64,000 nt of DNA from Ruminococcus sp. (GTDB taxonomy: Bacteria; Bacillota_A; Clostridia; Oscillospirales; Ruminococcaceae). Below, one piece after another: positions 23,860 to 33,283 of the stretch. The stretch lies in the NCBI GenBank assembly GCA_017480485.1, contig JAFVAN010000015.1:1-64000 (forward strand). Reading direction: 5' to 3'. Position 1 is the first letter of the stretch. Each line of letters opens with the position of its first letter. The translations under genes were made by a program, and so were the position numbers. The notes beneath the pieces are model-generated. The model was not told where the DNA came from. It ran no database searches and was given only the letters and a program-made list of their open reading frames with translations.

Positions 23860-24666
23860 TTACTCCTGTATTATTTGAAATAGCCATTGCAGGAGCAAGT
23901 GCAGTGGATACCACACATAGAAGAAATACTTGGAAAATAGGGGGAAGCGTCCTTTCCTTCCGTTATAGAAAAATGTAATCACAACTCCCGCGCTCCATAC
24001 AGGCAGCAAGAAATGCAGATAGTCCGCTAATGCCGGGATGCTTCTGACCATTACGCAGTCAACAGCGAACATAAGGACCGTATATGCCATGAGCCTTAGA
24101 AGAGGCCTTTGGCGGAGCAGGTCAAAAAGCAGCATTATCATTATCCCGCTGACCTTCCATTCGCAGTCCAGCAGCCAGCTCACTGCCATCAAGGCCGCGA
24201 CCGTCAGCAGGCGCAGAGGCAGCCTCCGCTCGGAATGAATGACTATCAGCGCACACAGGCCCAAAAACAGCGTCATGATCACATTCCAATGCAAAAACAG
24301 ATCATAAAGAGTCAGGCCTCCCGGATATGTCAGCGCATAAGGTATCTGGGTGACAGCTGCCAGGATAAGGAGCCGTGCCGCATACCTTGATCTCGATCCG
24401 GTATAGTGAGCTCCCTCCGCAATAAAGAAGAAAAAGACAGGGGGCGCAAAATACTCTGCCGCAACTATGAACCGAAACAACGGCCTTGAAGGAAGAATAT
24501 ATTTATAAATATCCAGTGACCAATGTCCGATGGTCATCAATATCAACGCGATATATTTCAGCAAGTCACGGTCGATGAACTGCAAAGCAAGCTTTTTGTC
24601 CAGCAGCTTACGCTCAAGAGCCGAAGGGAAGGACGCTTTTTTTCTTTTACAAAATTCAGTTTCCAT
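23860..24666 (-). CDS. TraX-family membrane protein
   Basis: 268 residues with eight or more hydrophobic helices. The TraX-type features are FIDRDLLKYIALILMTIGHW, SRPLFRFI, a PPVFFFFIAEG segment and C-terminal FYVWYPLHLLLQWL. F-plasmid TraX acetylates pilin, while chromosomal members are of unknown role. There are no conjugation genes in the window, so a role in envelope modification is only a guess. Confidence 0.85.
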   Translation of the reverse strand: METEFCKRKKASFPSALERKLLDKKLALQFIDRDLLKYIALILMTIGHWSLDIYKYILPSRPLFRFIVAAEYFAPPVFFFFIAEGAHYTGSRSRYAARLLILAAVTQIPYALTYPGGLTLYDLFLHWNVIMTLFLGLCALIVIHSERRLPLRLLTVAALMAVSWLLDCEWKVSGIMIMLLFDLLRQRPLLRLMAYTVLMFAVDCVMVRSIPALADYLHFLLPVWSAGVVITFFYNGRKGRFPLFSKYFFYVWYPLHLLLQWLFQIIQE

Positions 24667-24777
24667 AATTCACCTCTAAAGTCCGGCCTGTCTTACCGTC
24701 AGCACAAAAGCGACCGGGTCAAAGCGGAAAACGGTGCTGCTGCACGCATCGGTATTTATCGGAAAAACATAACTGCT

Positions 24778-24820
24778 AAAAATGGTACCCCACCCCGTTC
24801 GGAGTTGAGTACCATTTTTT
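24778..24820. terminator. terminator after the anchored surface protein
   Basis: Hairpin with an AATGGTACCCCACCCC arm (imperfect complement) between A and T runs. It serves the minus-strand gene ending at 24874. Confidence 0.7.
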
Positions 24821-24873
24821 AGCCGGAAGCCGTTTATGCAACAGCCCCATCTCAGCTATAAAGCCTCGCGGCA

Positions 24874-25842
24874 TCAATAATACTTTGTCTTGTGCTTGAT
24901 AACGAAGAACACGACCAGGCCCACGATGATAACGGCGATCACCACGATGATGATGATAACGGGCTTCTTGGAGCTGCTGGTGTCCTTGGCCTCAGAGGTG
25001 GAAACGTCGGCGGTGTCGGCCTTCTGCTTGATCTGGATGCCCTCGATGGTCTCCTGGGCCTCGGCATTGGCGTTGAAGCCGTCAAGGTTCTTGACATAGC
25101 CCGCAGAGGTGCCGTCGGGCATTATGATATAGATATTATCGAGGCAAACGGCATCGGAATCCAGCTTCTGGAGAGCGGGGACCTCGAAAACTATCCTTGT
25201 GGCGTTGGCGGTGGGAGAAACAGCCAGGAAGCCGTCTCTGTACTGGGTAACGTTGTCGTTGTAAACAACGTCATACTCCAGCCTGAGCACCTCGGACAGG
25301 GGGGCCTCATACTCCTCGTTGGTGCCAAAAACGTAGATGGAGTTGCCCATCAGCTTGTTCTCGGCGTCAGAGCCGATCTTGTACTTGAAATTGATCGAGC
25401 AGCCGTCGAAGCAGGAAAGGCCGAAGCTCTCGGCTCTCAGCTCGATCCCGGGGCATACGAACTCGGCGTCCTCGTTCGTGGCGTCGGGATAAACAAGATT
25501 GTTATCCGCGTCCCTTACGGTTCCCGCATTCATGAACATAGTGCCCGAATAAGAGCCTGTAGCCGTTACCTTCAGGGAGAAGCCCTGATAGTAGGTGGAC
25601 TTGTCGCTGGCGGTGGAAATGCCTACCAGATCGGCGTCCTTTGTCGAGAAGATATAGTTCTTCCAGTCCTCGTTATCGAAGGAGAGTGCAGGCTGCATAT
25701 CGTCGGTCAGAAAGCTGTCCGTCACCGTGAACTCGATCTGAGAGGAATCGTCCTCCGCAGCGTCGGCAAGAGCGGTAACTGCCATACAGCTCAGCGAAAT
25801 GACAGCCGCGCAGGCCGCGCCGAAAATTCTCTTAAAAAGCAT
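24874..25842 (-). CDS. secreted surface protein with C-terminal membrane anchor
   Basis: 322 residues: a signal peptide cut after about 27 (VTALADA), a beta-rich ectodomain (about 35-265), an acidic Ser/Thr spacer, a 20-residue transmembrane helix (KPVIIIIVVIAVIIVGLVVF) and a short basic tail KHKTKYY. Strands such as YYQGFSLKVTATGSYSGTMF and CLDNIYIIMPDG look like the jelly-roll fold of carbohydrate-binding modules, but this is only a resemblance. It has its own promoter and terminator. No family was recognised. Confidence 0.85.
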   Translation of the reverse strand: MLFKRIFGAACAAVISLSCMAVTALADAAEDDSSQIEFTVTDSFLTDDMQPALSFDNEDWKNYIFSTKDADLVGISTASDKSTYYQGFSLKVTATGSYSGTMFMNAGTVRDADNNLVYPDATNEDAEFVCPGIELRAESFGLSCFDGCSINFKYKIGSDAENKLMGNSIYVFGTNEEYEAPLSEVLRLEYDVVYNDNVTQYRDGFLAVSPTANATRIVFEVPALQKLDSDAVCLDNIYIIMPDGTSAGYVKNLDGFNANAEAQETIEGIQIKQKADTADVSTSEAKDTSSSKKPVIIIIVVIAVIIVGLVVFFVIKHKTKYY

Positions 25843-25924
25843 TGCTTAGCCTCCTCAAAAAAATGAATGGCCGCGCCGCGCAGGGCGCTCCACAAGATAC
25901 AGTGCTTTATTGTATTACTATTAT

Positions 25925-25953
25925 ATTTTACACTAAAAACGCTCTATTGTCAA
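25925..25953 (-). promoter_or_regulatory. promoter for the anchored surface protein
   Basis: Minus-strand TTGACA, 17-bp spacer, TAAAAT, with TG before the -10. Confidence 0.7.
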
Positions 25954-26063
25954 GTGGATTTTAGTCAATATTGTCTGTTGTAACAAAAATGTAACCGATT
26001 ACAGAAACGCGGCGGGGGGAGGATGATTTTCTTCTTTGGCACTGTTGTACCGCCGCACAATGA

Positions 26064-26099
26064 ATAAGGCGGTGCCGCTTTAGCAGACACCGCCTTTTG
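26064..26099. terminator. terminator after the 290-residue membrane protein
   Basis: Arms AAGGCGGTG and CACCGCCTT with a short T run on the plus strand and ATT-rich sequence on the minus strand. A fragment of the family E repeat (TTCACTATTC) follows at once. Confidence 0.55.
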
Positions 26100-26130
26100 T
26101 TCACTATTCTTTTTTCGCCGAGCGACGCAC

Positions 26131-27003
26131 TTATGAAATACCCAGGAAGCCGAGGTAATTCTTCTTCGGCATACTGCTCTGGGTTATCTTCATGGTCTTG
26201 GGCTCGTCGTCGGGGGTGAGCTGGTAAAGCAGGGCCAGCACGCTCTCGCCGTTAGAGTCCTCCTCGATGACCCAGCCGACAGAGGGAACGATCTCCCTTG
26301 TGCCAAGCTTGGTGACAGTCTTTCTTACACCCTGCTGCTTGAGGGTGAAGAACTTGAGCTCGATATCCTGATTGGCGGGCTCAACGTAGATCTTGATGGA
26401 GCCCTTGTCGTTATCCTTTACGTCAACGATAGAGAACTTGTACTCTCCGTCGGGAGAGATGGTGTTGGCCTCGTCAGTGACCTCGGCGATGCTGCGCATC
26501 TGGGACTGATAGAGGGGATAGACCGAGCCTGTGGGGTCCAGCTCCAGGTCGATGGTGGTCTCTACCGAGGAGCCGCCCAGCAGGGCATTGAGCACGAAGT
26601 AGGCAACAATGCCCAGCACATACATCAGCAGGTAGATGGTGCCCATTATTACCTTAACGTTCTCGGCTGTGCCTGCGGCAAAGAAGATGACCAGCGCCAC
26701 CACGAAGGGCGGGATTATCAGCAGCCAGTTATACATATTGAACAGTATCATGAAGAACACGACCGGCATCATCAGCACGCTTATCAGCCTTGTTATGAGG
26801 GTCTCTCTCGAGTAGATCATCAGGATCAGGAAGACCACCGCCGCAATGACGTACATGGTTATGAAGCTGTTCTTTGTTTCGTTGTTGAACTCCAGCTTAT
26901 AGAGGAAGGAGGCGTAGGTAAGCAGGGTTATCACCGCGAAATAGATCGACGAAACCACGCCCACGCATCTCTTGACCCATTTATTCTCTAAAATGCTTTT
27001 CAT
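26131..27003 (-). CDS. polytopic membrane protein with extracytoplasmic C-terminal domain
   Basis: 290 residues. Five hydrophobic helices (about 15-35, 45-62, 70-88, 90-108, 118-140) are followed by a soluble domain of about 145 residues (SPDGEYKFSIVDVKDNDKGS, KTMKITQSS). No known family was recognised. It has its own promoter and lies between a surface protein and an adaptor lipoprotein, so an envelope role is likely. Confidence 0.82.
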   Translation of the reverse strand: MKSILENKWVKRCVGVVSSIYFAVITLLTYASFLYKLEFNNETKNSFITMYVIAAVVFLILMIYSRETLITRLISVLMMPVVFFMILFNMYNWLLIIPPFVVALVIFFAAGTAENVKVIMGTIYLLMYVLGIVAYFVLNALLGGSSVETTIDLELDPTGSVYPLYQSQMRSIAEVTDEANTISPDGEYKFSIVDVKDNDKGSIKIYVEPANQDIELKFFTLKQQGVRKTVTKLGTREIVPSVGWVIEEDSNGESVLALLYQLTPDDEPKTMKITQSSMPKKNYLGFLGIS

Positions 27004-27034
27004 AGCTTTCCTCCAAAATTTTATTCCACACTAT

Positions 27035-27063
27035 ATTGTATAACATTTTTAAAGGAAAATCAA
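27035..27063 (-). promoter_or_regulatory. promoter for the 290-residue membrane protein
   Basis: Minus-strand TTGATT, 17-bp spacer, TACAAT. Confidence 0.6.
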
Positions 27064-27206
27064 GTCTTTTCCGAAAAAATTCAGATAATTCTGTTTTTGT
27101 CTGTTTTTTTAGTTACTGCCGCTGCGCGGCAGCAACAGGAAAGCGAAGCAGATATCCTCTCCGCCGCATTTTTTTGTCCATAAAGCCTCTCGGGCAGGTT
27201 GAGGGC

Positions 27207-28205
27207 TCAGTTGAGGATAAGCTCCTCGCCGCCGACGAGCCCGCTGGTTATCTCTGTCTTCGTGCCGTCAACGATGCCGATCTCCACGTCCTGCTCTACC
27301 TTGACGCCGTCGATGAGCAGGTTCACGAACCTGCGCTCGCCCACGGTCTTGACGGCCTTTGTGGGAACGATGACGGTATCGAGTCTGGAATAAACGTTGA
27401 AGCTCACCTGAACGTCGCCAAAGGTGAAGAGGCCGCTGTCCTCGTCGGGCCTTACAACATAGGTATAGCTGGAATAATCGCCGTTGGAGTCGTGGATGAT
27501 GTCTACCACCTTGCCGCTGGTCTCGTTGGCGCCCTGAGTGAGCTTGACTGCGGTGCCGAAGTTCACGTTGTTCAGGGGATTGTCGTAGATGCGGCAGATA
27601 AGGAACTCCTCGGAGTTATCGCTGGTCTTGCCGAAGACCTGCCCCGCGCTGACCCAGGAAAAGCGGGTGAACTGGCCGCCCCGCACCCCTCCCGAGGTGA
27701 AGTAGCCGTCGCAGGGGGCGTAGACGTTGAATTTATCCTTCTGCTCCAGCAGGTGGTCATATTCCAGCTGCTCTATTTGCAGGTCGAGATAGGCCAGCTG
27801 GAGCTCGTTGTAGCCTGCGCCCTCGTTGTAGAGCTTGGCATAGGTGTTCTTGGCCTGATTCAGGTAGACCTCCTTTTCCTCCAGCTGCTCGTCAAGCTCC
27901 TCGCTGAAAAGGGTGCAAAGCAGGTCGCCCTTGCTGACGCCCTGATCCTCGGTGATATAGAGCTTGTCGATCTGGCCGCTGATGCCGAAGGTCACGGTCT
28001 CCTCGTAGGGATAGCCGTAGGAGCCCGTCTGGACGTACCTTTCGGATATCTCGCCGATCTCGGCCTTGGCCGTTCTGTATTTAACGGTCTTTACCTCGTA
28101 TATTGGCACGGCGATCTCCTGCTTCTCCTCCTCCTTTCCGCAGGCGGCAAGAGACAGCGCCAGCCCGAGGCACAGAGAAACAGAGATAAGCTTCTTGAAA
28201 TTCAT
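27207..28205 (-). CDS. HlyD/RND-type adaptor lipoprotein
   Basis: 332 residues. Lipobox LAAC (near residue 22) is followed by a barrel-sandwich half-motif (SGQIDKLYITEDQGVSKGDL), an alpha-hairpin (about 105-165, EELDEQLEEKEVYLNQAKNT), the second lipoyl half (FNVYAPCDGYFTSGG) and beta-barrel repeats. It would form the extracytoplasmic adaptor of a MacB-type ABC exporter. No ABC or permease gene is adjacent, so the partner is elsewhere or absent. ATG at 28205 follows GGAGG. Confidence 0.85.
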   Translation of the reverse strand: MNFKKLISVSLCLGLALSLAACGKEEEKQEIAVPIYEVKTVKYRTAKAEIGEISERYVQTGSYGYPYEETVTFGISGQIDKLYITEDQGVSKGDLLCTLFSEELDEQLEEKEVYLNQAKNTYAKLYNEGAGYNELQLAYLDLQIEQLEYDHLLEQKDKFNVYAPCDGYFTSGGVRGGQFTRFSWVSAGQVFGKTSDNSEEFLICRIYDNPLNNVNFGTAVKLTQGANETSGKVVDIIHDSNGDYSSYTYVVRPDEDSGLFTFGDVQVSFNVYSRLDTVIVPTKAVKTVGERRFVNLLIDGVKVEQDVEIGIVDGTKTEITSGLVGGEELILN

Positions 28206-28225
28206 AACAACACCTCCAATGGGTG

Positions 28226-28278
28226 AAAGAGTCTGAACATACACTCTTTATTTTATCACGGTTCCGCAGGATATTCAA
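28226..28278 (-). promoter_or_regulatory. promoter and start-site inverted repeat for the adaptor gene
   Basis: Minus-strand TTGAAT, 17-bp spacer, TAAAAT (28250-28278). Arms AAAGAGT and ACTCTTT (28226-28249) flank the likely start point and could be an operator. Confidence 0.5.
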
Positions 28279-28343
28279 CACCCCCGCAAAACCTTGTATA
28301 CCTGCACAAATGCGCGGGCCTGTTTTTGGCTAAATTTACCTTT

Positions 28344-29456
28344 TCAAAGGCTCAGCAGCTCCGAGATAACGGAGTTCGAGACCAGCATCCCCTTCGGGGT
28401 GAGGGAAAGGCGGCTGCCGCTTGAAATGCAGAGGCCCGCCTTTGAAAGGCCCTGCACAAGGGCCCTGAGCCTTGCGGGGTCCCGTGGCGAAAAGCCCAGA
28501 CGGGCGGCCTTGTCAAGGTCTATCCCTTCCCGAAGGCGCAGGCCGAGCATAATGTATTCCTCGGCGGGGTCGGGGGCAGGGTCGGTGATGAGCTCCCGCT
28601 GTGTCGGTGCTGTGATGAAATCCTCAATGCTCTCGGGGCAGGCAAAGCGGCGGCCGCCAAAGAAGGAATGGGCGGCGGGGCCGATGCCTATATACTCCTC
28701 GCAGCGCCAGTATTTCAGGTTGTGTCTGCTCTCCGCCCCGTGGCGGGCGAAGTTCGAGATCTCGTACTGCCGAAAGCCTGCGGCCTCGCAGAGCCTCACG
28801 GTCTCGAGGTAAAGGGCGGCGGTCTCATCCTCACTGGGGAGGGCCGCCGAAATGCCCGAGGAGGAGAACTCCGTGCCCTCCTCGACCTTTAGAATATAGG
28901 CCGAGATATGCTGTATCGGCAGGGCTGCAAGAGCCGAAATGGAGCGGCACAGCTTCTCCCCTGTCTGGTCGGGCAGGCCCAGCATCAGGTCGCAGGAGAT
29001 GTTCTCGAAGCCAGCCTCTGCGGCGGCAAGGACGGTCTCCCGCCCGCGCTGCGCTGTGTGGAGCCGCCCCAGCAGGGCAAGCTCGCCGCCGTCGGCGGAC
29101 TGAAAGCCCACAGAGAGCCTGTTGACCCCCGCCTGCCGCAGCTGTCGAAGCTTTTCGGGAGTGACGGTGCAGGGGTTGCACTCAAGGGTGATCTCGGCGG
29201 TGCTCACATCAAGGGCAAAGGCCTGCTCTGCGGCGGAGATGATGCTCTCCACCTGCGCGGGAGAGAGCAGCGAGGGCGTTCCGCCCCCGAGGTAGAGGGT
29301 GTCGGCCCGGACTCCCCTGCCCTCGTACGAGAGGATATTACGAAGGGCGGCGTCGGTGAAGGCCTCGGCGCTCTTTTTTGAATAGGCCCCGGAATAGAAG
29401 GCGCAGTAGGGGCATTTTCGTGCACAGAAGGGCACATGGACATAGAGGCCGATCAC
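28344..29456 (-). CDS. hemW: radical SAM heme chaperone HemW
   Basis: 370 residues of the HemN-like family. The cluster motif CARKCPYCAF has Phe after the third Cys, as in HemW and unlike true coproporphyrinogen dehydrogenase HemN. LYLGGGTPSLL and SVGFQSADGGEL follow. HemW binds heme and a 4Fe-4S cluster and is thought to deliver heme. The GTG start overlaps the upstream stop by four bases (GTGA), so it ends the four-gene operon that begins with the metallophosphoesterase. Confidence 0.93.
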   Translation of the reverse strand: MIGLYVHVPFCARKCPYCAFYSGAYSKKSAEAFTDAALRNILSYEGRGVRADTLYLGGGTPSLLSPAQVESIISAAEQAFALDVSTAEITLECNPCTVTPEKLRQLRQAGVNRLSVGFQSADGGELALLGRLHTAQRGRETVLAAAEAGFENISCDLMLGLPDQTGEKLCRSISALAALPIQHISAYILKVEEGTEFSSSGISAALPSEDETAALYLETVRLCEAAGFRQYEISNFARHGAESRHNLKYWRCEEYIGIGPAAHSFFGGRRFACPESIEDFITAPTQRELITDPAPDPAEEYIMLGLRLREGIDLDKAARLGFSPRDPARLRALVQGLSKAGLCISSGSRLSLTPKGMLVSNSVISELLSL

Positions 29457-29926
29457 TTGTCCCCGTCCTCGCTGTCAAAGGCGTTCTCGATGTAGGAGGC
29501 CGCCATGGCGTTGTTGTTCTTTATGCGGCGGATGGCGCTCCTGACGCCCCACACCCCAAGCACCGTAACGAAGGACAGCAGCATAAGTGCGAAGGCATAG
29601 CCGATAAAGGCCCCCTGCTCCTGCAGGGTCAGGTAGAAATACTTTGAGTTCTTTTCCAGCCAGCGCACCAGCGGCGGGTGGATGAGCACAAAGACGATGA
29701 ACCCCAGCCCCGCAGTATAGGCCAAGCCTGCGGCGGCGGCCAGCAGCGCTGCCTTGATATCCAAGGGCGAGAGCTTTGCCCCCACGAACACTGCCCATGC
29801 GGCGATCAGCACCAGCGCCCCCGTGCGGGATATATTGGCATAGCACTCATAGAGCAGCGGCAGCACCACCGCCCCCCAGAGCCCGTAGGTCAGGGAGAGC
29901 TTCATCGAGCGCTGAAAATCCTTCAT
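29453..29926 (-). CDS. membrane protein of unknown function
   Basis: 157 residues with four predicted helices (about 13-30, 38-52, 58-84, 103-128) and a charged C-terminus ending DSEDGDK. No family was recognised. It is third in an operon and its stop overlaps the hemW start. Confidence 0.8.
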   Translation of the reverse strand: MKDFQRSMKLSLTYGLWGAVVLPLLYECYANISRTGALVLIAAWAVFVGAKLSPLDIKAALLAAAAGLAYTAGLGFIVFVLIHPPLVRWLEKNSKYFYLTLQEQGAFIGYAFALMLLSFVTVLGVWGVRSAIRRIKNNNAMAASYIENAFDSEDGDK

Positions 29927-29975
29927 TGCAGTGTCCTCCTTTCGTTGTTGTTTTTCGGGTCCGTACCCGCCGGAT

Positions 29976-30416
29976 TCAAAGCAAGGTGCTAACGGCCCAG
30001 AGGCTCAAAAGCACCAGCGAGGCCGTCCCGAAGGTCAGGCCCGCGATAATGGTGGTCAGGGAATAGCGGTCATAGGCGCGGCCGCGCCTTGTCACCAGCA
30101 CCCAAGTGTCTCGGTCGGGGTCGTAGATGAATCTGACCAAAATGCCCTCGCTGGGGAAGGCGTTGCGGAACTCGCCGCTGCTGTTTTTGTACACGGCGCA
30201 GTTAAAATGCCCCTTCTCGGGCTTCTCTATCCTGTCGAAGCGGACGTGCTCGCGGTGGGCGCCGATGAGGGTAAAGGCAGTCACCGCAAAGAACACCACC
30301 GTCAGCGCCAGTGTCAGCAGCATGAGCACAAGTATCCCCAGCAGGATGTAATACCCGCTTATGCCCAAGGCCAGCAGCAGCGCAATGATAATCGCCAGTG
30401 CAATAATGATCTCCAT
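29976..30416 (-). CDS. membrane protein of unknown function
   Basis: 146 residues. Two N-terminal helices (2-25, 26-52), a soluble loop with GHFNCAVYKNSSGEF and TWVLVTRRGRAYDRYS, and a last helix (123-146). The loop resembles the small beta domain of NfeD-like or DUF membrane proteins only loosely. It is second in the operon, 23 bases after the phosphoesterase gene. Confidence 0.8.
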   Translation of the reverse strand: MEIIIALAIIIALLLALGISGYYILLGILVLMLLTLALTVVFFAVTAFTLIGAHREHVRFDRIEKPEKGHFNCAVYKNSSGEFRNAFPSEGILVRFIYDPDRDTWVLVTRRGRAYDRYSLTTIIAGLTFGTASLVLLSLWAVSTLL

Positions 30417-30439
30417 ACATCCTCCGTGGGGGTCTCAGG

Positions 30440-31540
30440 TCAGTTGCTTATGTCTATTACCACAAACTCCGAGATCGTTGCGGTCTTGAAGGGTATGGCC
30501 CAGCCCGAGATGCCCGAGGTGACAAGGAAGTCGGTGCCCTCGCGGCGTTCTGTGCCGTAGATGCGGTCGTTGGCCCCCATCAGCAGGCCCACGGGCCCTG
30601 CGGGGAAGATATGTCCGCCGTGGGTGTGGCCCGAGAGCACAAGGTCCGCCTCGGCCTCGGTCTCGTTTTTATAGTCGTTTGGCTGGTGGTCCAGCATTAT
30701 AATGTACTTGCTCTTGTCCAGATCGCGGGTGAGGTCCTGAGCCTCCTTGCGGTCTCCCGCCGACCTGTCCTCTCTCCCGACGACGTAGAAGGTATCGTCG
30801 ATGAGCACGGTCTCGTCCCTGAGTATCTTCACGTTGTTGCGCTCAAGGTTCTCCATCAGGTCCTGAGAGGAGAAGTCACGGTACTCGTAATAGCCGCGGT
30901 CGTGGTTGCCGTATATCCAATAGACGCCGTACTTGGTCTCGAGGGTGCCGAGAGCGTCGCAGGCCTTTATCATGTCCTCCTTCTCGGAGTCGTCGTCCAC
31001 AAAGTCCCCGCAGATCATGACGATATCGGGCTTTGTCTCGTTCACGCGGGCGCACTGCTCCTTAAACTCGTCGCCGTCCAGAGTTATGCCAAGGTGGAGG
31101 TCTGCGATCTCGACCACCCTGAGCCCGCCCTCGGGCAGGGGCTTGTCTGTTTTGAAGCTGTAGTCCGTCTCAAAGACATGATGGGCGCAGAACCAGCCGT
31201 AGCTCATATAAACCACCGTAAGGCCGATGGCCACCCATCCTGTGACGTAGCGCTCGGCGGGGTCATTTTTCTTTATCCTGCGGATGATGAAGGCCACCAA
31301 GTCGCAGATGGCCCAGATGATGACCAGGTGCAGCAGGACGATTATAACGGCCCAGGTATTGACGACCCGAAACACAAGGCAGGCCGCTATCGGGAACAGC
31401 GCCGCCAGCATCCCGAGGAGCTTGTTTTTCTCGGCGATGCGCTTGACGAAGCCGAAGCGCCTTGCGCGGGATATAAGGAAAAACAGTCCCAGGATGGAGA
31501 GTATTATAACAAATGCAAAGAGCCCGAGCCAGAGAGACAT
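30440..31540 (-). CDS. membrane-anchored metallophosphoesterase (YkuE/YaeI type)
   Basis: 366 residues. Three or four membrane helices (about 3-25, 42-62, 65-90, 103-120) precede a calcineurin-like domain with all metal motifs: VVEIADLHLG, CGDFVDDD, YGNHDRG, MLDHQP and SGHTHGG. Relatives hydrolyse phosphodiesters or UDP-diacylglucosamine-type lipids at the membrane; the substrate here is unknown. ATG at 31540 lies 7-8 bases after AAGGAG, and a TTG one codon upstream is less likely. First gene of the operon. Confidence 0.92.
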   Translation of the reverse strand: MSLWLGLFAFVIILSILGLFFLISRARRFGFVKRIAEKNKLLGMLAALFPIAACLVFRVVNTWAVIIVLLHLVIIWAICDLVAFIIRRIKKNDPAERYVTGWVAIGLTVVYMSYGWFCAHHVFETDYSFKTDKPLPEGGLRVVEIADLHLGITLDGDEFKEQCARVNETKPDIVMICGDFVDDDSEKEDMIKACDALGTLETKYGVYWIYGNHDRGYYEYRDFSSQDLMENLERNNVKILRDETVLIDDTFYVVGREDRSAGDRKEAQDLTRDLDKSKYIIMLDHQPNDYKNETEAEADLVLSGHTHGGHIFPAGPVGLLMGANDRIYGTERREGTDFLVTSGISGWAIPFKTATISEFVVIDISN

Positions 31541-31581
31541 CAAACCGCTCCTTTCTTTTCTGAATATAGTAATTCTATTAT

Positions 31582-31610
31582 ATTATACTATACCACTCTG
31601 TATTTGTCAA
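31582..31610 (-). promoter_or_regulatory. promoter of the phosphoesterase-hemW operon
   Basis: Minus-strand TTGACA, 17-bp spacer, TATAAT. Confidence 0.8.
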
Positions 31611-31752
31611 ATTCCTATGCGCGGGGTGCGGAGCGGCCTTTTGTTTGGCTTCTGCGGCGCTATTTTGCTTTCTGTGATTTGTTGCTTTGGCGCACGCCTT
31701 GATTGGCTTCTACGACGCACTTTTATTTGTGTGGTGTACTGCATCTGTGCCC

Positions 31753-31826
31753 GGCCTGCGAGGGGGAGACCGCCGATGTAGTAGCCCACATAAAGCCAAG
31801 GACGTGCACAAAGCCCCTCGCAGGCC
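31753..31826. repeat. long-arm inverted repeat in intergenic DNA
   Basis: Thirteen-base arms GGCCTGCGAGGGG and CCCCTCGCAGGCC are separated by 48 bases. The function is unknown. Confidence 0.5.
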
Positions 31827-31842
31827 AGGCGAACAACACATC

Positions 31843-31872
31843 AAAAAGCCCCCATCCATTCCGGATGGGGGC
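31843..31872 (-). terminator. terminator after the aminotransferase
   Basis: Arms GCCCCCATCC and GGATGGGGGC with a T run on the minus strand. Confidence 0.8.
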
Positions 31873-31896
31873 CGCTGTTTAATTGTGCACTGACGC

Positions 31897-33177
31897 TCAG
31901 CCCAGCAGCTTCTCGGCGCTGGCGAGCTTTACGGCGCAGACGAAGATCTTCATGGCCTGCTCCAGCTCCTCGACGGGGGGAAGAGTGGGGGCTATGCGGA
32001 TGTTGGAATCCTTGGGGTCCTTCTTGTAGGGGTAGGTGGCGCCTGCTCCCGTGAGGACCACGCCTGCCTCCTTGCAGAGCGCAACCACGCGCTTTGCGCA
32101 GCCGTCAAGGGTGTCAAAGCTTACAAAGTAGCCGCCGTTGGGCTTGGTGTAGGAGCCGATGCCAAGGGGCTTGATCTCGCTGTCAAGGGCGTCAAGGACA
32201 ACCTTGAACTTGGGGGCGATGATGGCGCGGTGCTTTTCCATCTGGGCCATAAGGCCGTCGTAGTCGTGGAAGAACTTGGCGTGTCTGAGCTGGTTTATCT
32301 TGTCGTAGCCGATGGTCTGGACGGTCATCAGGGACTTGATGTACTCAACATTCTTGACAGAGGCCGCCATTACCGCCACGCCGCCGCCCGCAAAGGTTAT
32401 CTTTGAGGTAGAGGCGAACTCATATACCATGTCCTCGGTGCCGTTCTTCTTGCACTCCTCCATCAGGTTCAGCAGCCTGTCGGGGGTGTCGGTAAGGTGA
32501 TGGATGCAGTAGGCGTTGTCCCAGAAGATGCGGAAATCCTTTGCCGCGGGCTTCAGGGCCGCAAAGCGCCTTACCACCTCGTCAGAATAGGTGATGCCCG
32601 TGGGGTTGGCGTACATGGGGACGCACCAGATGCCCTTGATGCTCTCGTCCTCGGCCACAAGCTTCTCGATCATGTCCATGTCGGGGCCGTCCTGCTTCAT
32701 GGGGATGTTTATCATCTCGAAGCCGAACTGCTCGGTGATGGCAAAGTGCCTGTCGTAGCCGGGAACGGGGCAGAGCCACTTGACCTTGCCGCAGTCCTTC
32801 CAGGGCTTCTGCTCTCCGTCAACGCCGAAGATATAGCAGCGGGCCACCATGTCGTACATTATGTTAAGGCTCGAGTTTCCGCAGATTATCAGCTCGTCGT
32901 TGCCGACGCCCAGCATGGGGGCAAAGAGGTTCTTTGCATCGACGATGCCGTCCAGACCGCCGTAGTTGCGGCAGTCGGTGCCGTCGGAAGCCTTGTAGTC
33001 GGCGTCGTAGCTGTTAACGGCCGCCAGCATTTTCATTGCAAGGTCCAGCTGCTCCGACGAGGGCTTGCCCCTTGCCATGTTGAGGGAGAGCCCCAGCGCC
33101 TTGTAGCCGTCGTACTCCGCCTTGACCTCGTCTCTGAAATTTTCGAGCTGCTGCTTATTCATTTCACTCAAAAGCAT
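31897..33177 (-). CDS. PLP-dependent aminotransferase, MocR-like class I (aspartate type)
   Basis: 426 residues of fold-type I. The pyridoxal phosphate lysine is in FASTSKITFAGG, WDNAYCIHHL carries the cofactor Asp, and NIRIAPTLPP has the carboxylate-binding Arg. The sequence matches the aspartate aminotransferase-like group found in Firmicutes (N-terminal LSLNMARGKPSSEQ), with no DNA-binding domain. It would move amino groups between aspartate or a similar amino acid and 2-oxoglutarate. ATG at 33177 follows GGAGG by seven bases. Confidence 0.9.
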   Translation of the reverse strand: MLLSEMNKQQLENFRDEVKAEYDGYKALGLSLNMARGKPSSEQLDLAMKMLAAVNSYDADYKASDGTDCRNYGGLDGIVDAKNLFAPMLGVGNDELIICGNSSLNIMYDMVARCYIFGVDGEQKPWKDCGKVKWLCPVPGYDRHFAITEQFGFEMINIPMKQDGPDMDMIEKLVAEDESIKGIWCVPMYANPTGITYSDEVVRRFAALKPAAKDFRIFWDNAYCIHHLTDTPDRLLNLMEECKKNGTEDMVYEFASTSKITFAGGGVAVMAASVKNVEYIKSLMTVQTIGYDKINQLRHAKFFHDYDGLMAQMEKHRAIIAPKFKVVLDALDSEIKPLGIGSYTKPNGGYFVSFDTLDGCAKRVVALCKEAGVVLTGAGATYPYKKDPKDSNIRIAPTLPPVEELEQAMKIFVCAVKLASAEKLLG

Positions 33178-33254
33178 ATTATTTCCTCCGAACAAAGATT
33201 TTTCAGTGCCGCCCGCGCATAACAGCGCCGCAGCGGCCTTGGAAGACCTTTTAT

Positions 33255-33283
33255 ATTATATACCCTCGAGCGGATTTTTGCAA
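33255..33283 (-). promoter_or_regulatory. promoter for the aminotransferase
   Basis: Minus-strand TTGCAA, 17-bp spacer, TATAAT. Confidence 0.75.
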